Positions 59,438 to 64,000 of a stretch of 64,000 nt of DNA are shown piece after piece. The translations under genes were made by a program, and so were the position numbers. The notes under the pieces were generated by a model. That model searched no databases. It saw nothing but the letters and a program-made list of their open reading frames with translations, and was not told where the DNA came from. Source of the DNA: Triatoma infestans (Eukaryota > Arthropoda > Insecta > Hemiptera > Reduviidae); the NCBI GenBank assembly GCA_011037195.1, contig JAAEAF010000381.1, positions 62,001 through 126,000 of the forward strand. The letters run 5' to 3'. Each line of letters begins with the position of its first letter. Position 1 is the first letter of the stretch.

Positions 59438-59640
59438 TTTCATTATACTTATTTGTATTGGACAGAAATGACTATATCAAATAACAATACAACTTACATA
59501 TACATACATCTATTGATAGATTTATTAAAGTAGTAAGCATTGCGGTTTGTCACAAACCATTAATCTACAATTAAGGAATAGTGTAAATAAAATAAGCATA
59601 CAATTGGCAATTCTTCTTCTACTGTTATTTCCATTTGTCT
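59438..59640 (+). repeat. Unit 1 of a ~200-bp direct duplication
   Basis: TTTCATTATACTTATTTGTA through TGTTATTTCCATTTGTCT is repeated at 60380-60579 with only a handful of differences, mainly near 59520-59535. It has no frame and no recognisable ends. Confidence 0.9.
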
Positions 59641-59823
59641 CCATATAGATTTATATTGATTGTGGTGCTTTCAAGTAAGATTTCCTATATTGGCTATTAA
59701 ATAGTCACAACTGTTTCTCCACTTCCTTACGTATGATAACGGTTTAATAACTAATAATGCATGTATTTTGATGAGTGCTGCTTTCTCTTTCTCTTACAGC
59801 TGCTATAAAAAAAAAAAAAAAAA

Positions 59824-61023
59824 TCTGGTGTGAAACACTCACACAACTTTCTCTTACTCCAGTTTTCAAAATTGTAATTGACAAATTTTATAGTTAGCGT
59901 ACCAAATTTGATGATATTCGTTGGATTTCGCCGAAAACTGAAAACAATGTCAATAAACGCGCACTTCCGGTTTACTAATTTTTCTTGAAACTCGGAATTT
60001 TGGCCATCTATTTATTTCTAATTAATTTTGTTTGGATGGTAGAAATGTATAATCAACTATGATAGCACTTTCTGAAAGTGCCCTTAAATGACTTCTCTTC
60101 ACCAGGAGAAATGTTTCCAATAAAAGATGTAGATCATTGCATGTTTGGTTTAAACACGGTGTTTTAAGAAAATCGTCGGAGCCATTTTGGAAAAAATTGC
60201 GAAAAAATGAAGAAATCATTTAGTAAAGTGTTAAAATAAACGCACTTCCTGTTATCCGATTTTTTCCAAACTCGGAATTTCAACAGCATATTTAATTCTA
60301 ATTAACATTATTAAGAAGGCAGAATTGTCTAATAAACCAAAATAGCACTTTTGATGAAAACCTAATTATATTTATGAAATTTCATTATACTTATTTGTAT
60401 TGAACAGAAATGACTATATCAAATAACAATACAACTTACATATACATACATCTATTGATATATGTTGTGTAGTAAGCATTACGGTTTGTCACAAACCATT
60501 AATCTACAATTAAGGAATAGTGTAAATAAAATAAGCATACAATTGGCAATTCTTCTTCTACTGTTATTTCCATTTGTCTATATATATATCATATCATATA
60601 GCCCTCCCCCGAAAGTGCCCTTAAATGAATTTTCCCTGAGAAATATTTCAAATAAAAGTTGTAGCTCTTTGTATGTGTAGTTGATATACCAAGTTTAAAG
60701 AAAATCGTCGGAGCCATTTTTGAGCAAAACGCAAAAACGTAAAAAAAAAAAACTAGTAATGTGTTACTTCCGGTTAAGGAATTTTGACAGGTAACGTACT
60801 GTCAGGTCCCATGGTGATACCTAAAAGAATATCAAGTTTCAACTTCCTACGGTTTTTCTTTTTTGAGCTATGCTGTTCACATACACACACACACTCACAG
60901 ACCGTTTGCTAAAAACCACTTTTTTGGACTCAGGGGACCTCAAAACGGATATTTCCGGTGAAAACTCGATATTGAAATTTGACACGATTACAATACTTCC
61001 TCTTACTAGGAGTAAGGGAAAGT
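59824..61023 (-). repeat. CCGGAAGT repeat, complete minus copy
   Basis: Read on plus it starts TCTGGTGTGAAACACTCACA, then CAACTTTCTCTTACTCC, and ends with the hairpin CTCTTACT-AGG-AGTAAG and AAAGT. (CA)n lies at 60882-60896. ACTTCCGGTT boxes mark the subunits (59964, 60766). It holds the second copy of the 200-bp duplication. An A-run precedes its left end. Frames 60022-60219 and 60839-61177 lie inside. Confidence 0.88.
60380..60579 (+). repeat. Unit 2 of the ~200-bp direct duplication
   Basis: Near-identical to 59438-59640 and placed inside a subunit of the minus CCGGAAGT repeat. Relative to intact copies, part of the repeat (the CTAAAGTGCTA to AAGGGCAC segment) is interrupted here, so this is the inserted or converted copy. 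Confidence 0.85.
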
Positions 61024-61935
61024 AAAAGTGGTTTGTAGCAAATGATCTGTGTGTGTGTGTGTGTGTGTGTGCATATGTATGTGTACAGCATATCTCAAAA
61101 ACGAAAATCGTAGAAAGTTCGAACTTAATATTCCGTTTAGTTATCACTATGGGATCCGACAGTGGGTCATCTGTCAAAATTCCTCAACCGGAAGTACCTC
61201 TTTACTAGTTGTTTTTTTTTACGTTTGGGCGATTTTCTCAAAAATGGCTCCGTCGATTTTCTTCAAACATTGTATATCAACTACACAAACTAACAGCTAC
61301 AACATTTATTTGAAACATTTCTCCGGAAAAATTCATTTAAGGGCACTTCTGGGGGAAGGGTGGGGGTTAGGTTTTCATCTAGTGTTATTTCAGTTTATTA
61401 GACAATTCTGCCATCTAAATAACGTTAATTAGAATTAAATATGTTGTTGAAATTCCGAGTTTGAAAAAATCGGATAACCGGAAGTGCGTTTACATTACTA
61501 AACCGGAAGTACTTTTTTACTAAATGATTTTTTTTCACTTTTTCGCGATTTTCTCAAAAATGACTGAGACGATTTTCTTGAAACTTCTAATTTAAACTAA
61601 ACATGCTAAGATCTACATCATTTATTTAAAACATTTCTCTGGGAAAATTCATTTAAGGGCACTTTTAGGGGAGGGTGGGGTTACAGCTTCCTCTAAAATG
61701 GTTATCATAGTTGATTATACAATTCTATCATCCAAACAAAATTAATTAGAAATAAATAGATTGCTAAAATTCCGAGTTTCAAGAAAATTAGTAAACCGGA
61801 AGTGCGCTTTTACTGAACAGTTTTTTCAGTTTTAGACGAATTTCATTAAATTTGTTAAACAAACTATAAAATTTGTCAATTATAATTTTGAGACCTGGAG
61901 TAAGAGAAAGTTGTGTGAGTGTTTCACACCAGATT
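61024..61935 (+). repeat. CCGGAAGT repeat, plus copy fused head to head
   Basis: It lacks the first ~90 bp of the unit and starts at AAGTGGTTTGTAGC, directly after the hairpin end of the minus copy. (GT)n at 61049-61070. CCGGAAGT at 61188, 61478, 61503 and 61796. It ends GGAGTAAGAGAAAGTTGTGT and GAGTGTTTCACACCAGA. The 127-codon frame at 61049 is inside it and starts in the (GT)n tract. Confidence 0.88.
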
Positions 61936-61944
61936 TTTTTTTCC

Positions 61945-62040
61945 TACTCAAGAGTAAAATATAAATTTCCGGTGAAGAGTCAATTTCGAAAATTTTGCAC
62001 GATCGTAATACTTCCTCTTTCAAGGATTAAGAGAAAGATA
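61945..62040 (-). repeat. CCGGAAGT repeat, minus end fragment
   Basis: AATTTCCGGTGAAGAGTC, AATTTCGAAAATTTTGCACG, TCGTAATACTTCCTCTTTC and AAGGATTAAGAGAAAG give only the hairpin end. Confidence 0.65.
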
Positions 62041-62805
62041 GAGAAATAGGGAACATGTGTGTTAGTAGTGTACGTAATTGATAAGTGGCAGCCAACCAGG
62101 AGTTTGTATACATCCATGTTAACACTGTTAGTACACCTTGTATAGAACAAGTAAAGACGACTGACAGACATTGTGAGTGTGACATCATTGGTGGTAATTA
62201 AGGACTGTTTTTTTTTTTTTTTGTTATTGTTCACACACACACACACATTCATATGTATCAGAGCTCACTGCCACTAAAATGGTAACGTCCTCATATCGAC
62301 CTATGTTGAAAGAAATGTATTACTTATTCTTGATGATGATACTATACCTTTTTTTTTGTAATTGTCTTCTTAAAACTGGACGCCTAACTCATTATTATCT
62401 CTAGATCTTACTTTTGGGATCCTTCGTTCCTTTATCATTGTAATCATCACCTAAAATCCCCCATCACCATGTTACACATATTATCTATTGTTATTGTTCA
62501 TTTATTTTGCTTTGTTTATTTTACTTAATGTTCCATACACAGCTATTATATCAATAACAATGAAACGTCCAATTTATTCACAAGCTCATTGAATTCATTA
62601 CGGATAAAAAATATTCCCACGTAGTGATTTATTTCAGGGGATACCCCACTTATTGTCTAGCTCGAAATCAATAATGTATTATGGATTTTTTTTTTTTCAT
62701 ATTAAAATATACGTGGACATAGTAAGTGGAAAAATAACTTTTTTTTTGCACATCTGGAAAATTCCAGGGTGACTCAAAAAAAGCAAACATTCCAAATCAT
62801 TTTTA
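62041..62805. other. AT-rich DNA, no gene
   Basis: T-runs at 62207-62221 and 62688-62698, and (CA)n near 62233-62246. The 90-codon minus frame 62252-61980 is not convincing. Confidence 0.45.
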
Positions 62806-62809
62806 CTAT

Positions 62810-63750
62810 TAGAAGTATTGTGAGTGTGTCAGATTATTGAAATATGTATTTTCAGTTTGCCTCAGAAGGAAGAAAATTAGTTTAGCGAATGGACCGCATG
62901 TTTCTTGTATGTGAGGGTTTGTGTGTGTGTATGTGAACAAAATATGTCAAAAACGAAAAATCACAGGATATAATGGATGTGTTAGGTGGAGAGAATTTAG
63001 GTGTGGTTGATGATATAAGAAGAAGACTTAGTTAACACTGGTAAACTAATATATTAATTAAATGATACAGACTGCCTGGACTAAGTGGTAGAAATGTTTT
63101 AAGGTAGAGTGGTATGAAAATGACACGTAGTAATTGGATGTATTGGACTGAATTCAACTGTCCTTCTGTGATCTGTCCGTCGCTATATTTATACAGTTTC
63201 TCCCACTCCAGTCCGAGAGAGTGGTTGAGCTTCTCTTTCCTTTCTTTGGTTGCTGACCTTCTCTTTGGTTGCTGTTACACAGGAATTCTACGTATTCCGT
63301 TTACTTATTATCATCGTCGCATCAGATATGAAGGTTTCGGTCAAAATTTCTCAAACGTTTGGAATTTCTTATACTATGTATGAACCTAAATAAGTATCAC
63401 TTTTATTACAAATATTTTCATGGGAAAATAGAATTTTTTGAGGAACATTAGCGTTAAGTTAATATATGATCCTACAACTTATATAATATTATGTACCTTA
63501 GAAGCACTTGAAACCAATCACTTTTAATTGAAACAATTTTCCGGTTAAATTCATTTTAGGACGTTTTATAGAATAGGTATGCCATTATATATTTAATGTA
63601 ATTTGAATTTGTGTAATATTTTGGCGCTCTCTGGTGGATTACAGTGTAAACACAATCCTGCTATAGGTAGTCAACATTTCTCCCACCACCTCTATATTTA
63701 TTTTAGGACAAATTTTATGAAAATTTTGAACCCAGATTTTTTTTTCGAAC
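62810..63750 (+). repeat. CCGGAAGT repeat, old plus copy interrupted by a solo LTR
   Basis: AGAAGTATTGTGAGTGTGTC, a (TG)-like run near 62920-62934, GAACAAAATATGTCAAAAAC, then after the insert ATTCTACGTATTCCGTTTAC, GGTTTCGGTCAAAATTTCTC and CATGGGAAAATAG. Its far end (TTGGCGCTCTCTGGTGGATT) is shared with the copy at 29700-30440. Confidence 0.6.
62969..63279 (-). mobile_element. Solo LTR (best-preserved copy)
   Basis: On the minus strand it starts TGTAACAGCAACCAAAGAG, contains ACTCTCTCGGACTGGAGTGG, a TATAAATA box (63193-63186) and ends CACATCCATTATA. It is flanked by CAGGA on both sides (62964-62968 and 63280-63284), a 5-bp target-site duplication inside the older repeat. Length, TG start, internal TATA box and 5-bp duplication fit an LTR left by recombination. 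Gypsy or BEL origin cannot be decided. The frame 63114-63383 crosses it and is not a gene. Confidence 0.8.
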
Positions 63751-64000
63751 TGGCTAAGTTCTATTCGTTATAATATCGCTTGTTTCTAACTTTGATGTTG
63801 ATGAATGCAGCGTGCTCACTTCTCATCTTAGTTTAATGTTTATGTCAGTGACAACTGGATTAATTTGTACAACTAAAATCTATACCAAATTAAAATTATG
63901 TTTCAATCAAATTTTAGGACAATTTCACTAACAAATACTATTTTAATCTTAATAATTGTTTCCCCCAAAAGGAACAAAAAAAATCGTACTATAAGGAGGA
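63751..64000. other. AT-rich end of the window, nothing recognised
   Basis: No frame or repeat could be supported here. Confidence 0.5.

Noticed and set aside
61049..61432. 127-codon frame beginning MCVCVCVC
   Set aside because: It begins in a (GT)n tract inside a CCGGAAGT repeat. Similar frames in other copies (46368, 48385) are equally spurious.

Overview
This window looks like repeat-dense, gene-poor nuclear DNA from an arthropod, most likely an insect. The DNA is very AT-rich and full of microsatellites. It holds jockey-, I- and CR1/RTE-like non-LTR retrotransposon remnants, tRNA-derived SINEs, solo-LTR-like insertions, a long-TIR foldback transposon, a Helitron-type Pif1 helicase relic, and one abundant structured family of about 1 kb. 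No intact host gene was recognised. Nearly all open frames are short chance frames or pieces of decayed transposons. The species is not determinable by eye. A hemipteran is a guess from the look of the repeats.

Layout. 0-20 kb: three copies of one jockey-like LINE (205-888, 2972-3942, 17130-18205), a diverged relative (7790-8205), another jockey remnant (11650-11925), two SINEs, an I-like LINE 3' end with a (TAA)n tail (6026-6480), and a 709-bp long-TIR foldback element (19532-20240) nested in an older LTR-like insertion. 20-45 kb: tRNA-like SINE pieces (22.2, 22.7, 28.3-28.5, 35.6 kb), RTE-like (25.0 kb), I-like (27.7, 33.0, 37.9, 44.6 kb) and CR1-like (38.4 and 39.2 kb) remnants, an inverted repeat carrying a 63-codon frame (36.9-37.6 kb), a palindrome with a hammerhead-like core (41.2-41.5 kb), and a 60-bp minisatellite (43.99-44.29 kb). 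45-64 kb: dominated by the abundant 1-kb family, with nested solo LTRs, a SINE, a jockey fragment (50 kb), the helicase relic (52.4-53.0 kb) and another RT relic (55.2-55.8 kb).

The most interesting structure is that 1-kb family, called the CCGGAAGT repeat here. Its units have inverted termini (ACTTTCTCTTACTCC / GGAGTAAGAGAAAGT), a perfect hairpin at one end, a (TG)n tract at a fixed internal position, and two to three tandem subunits of about 290 bp, each carrying CCGGAAGT or a close variant. It occurs more than 15 times in both orientations, sometimes head to head, and no copy encodes a protein. The architecture recalls Helentron-associated non-autonomous elements (DINE/HINE), but that link is inference.

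The parts do not form a pathway. They show layers of insertion: young LINEs, SINEs, LTRs and a foldback element sit inside older repeats, often with target-site duplications readable by eye.
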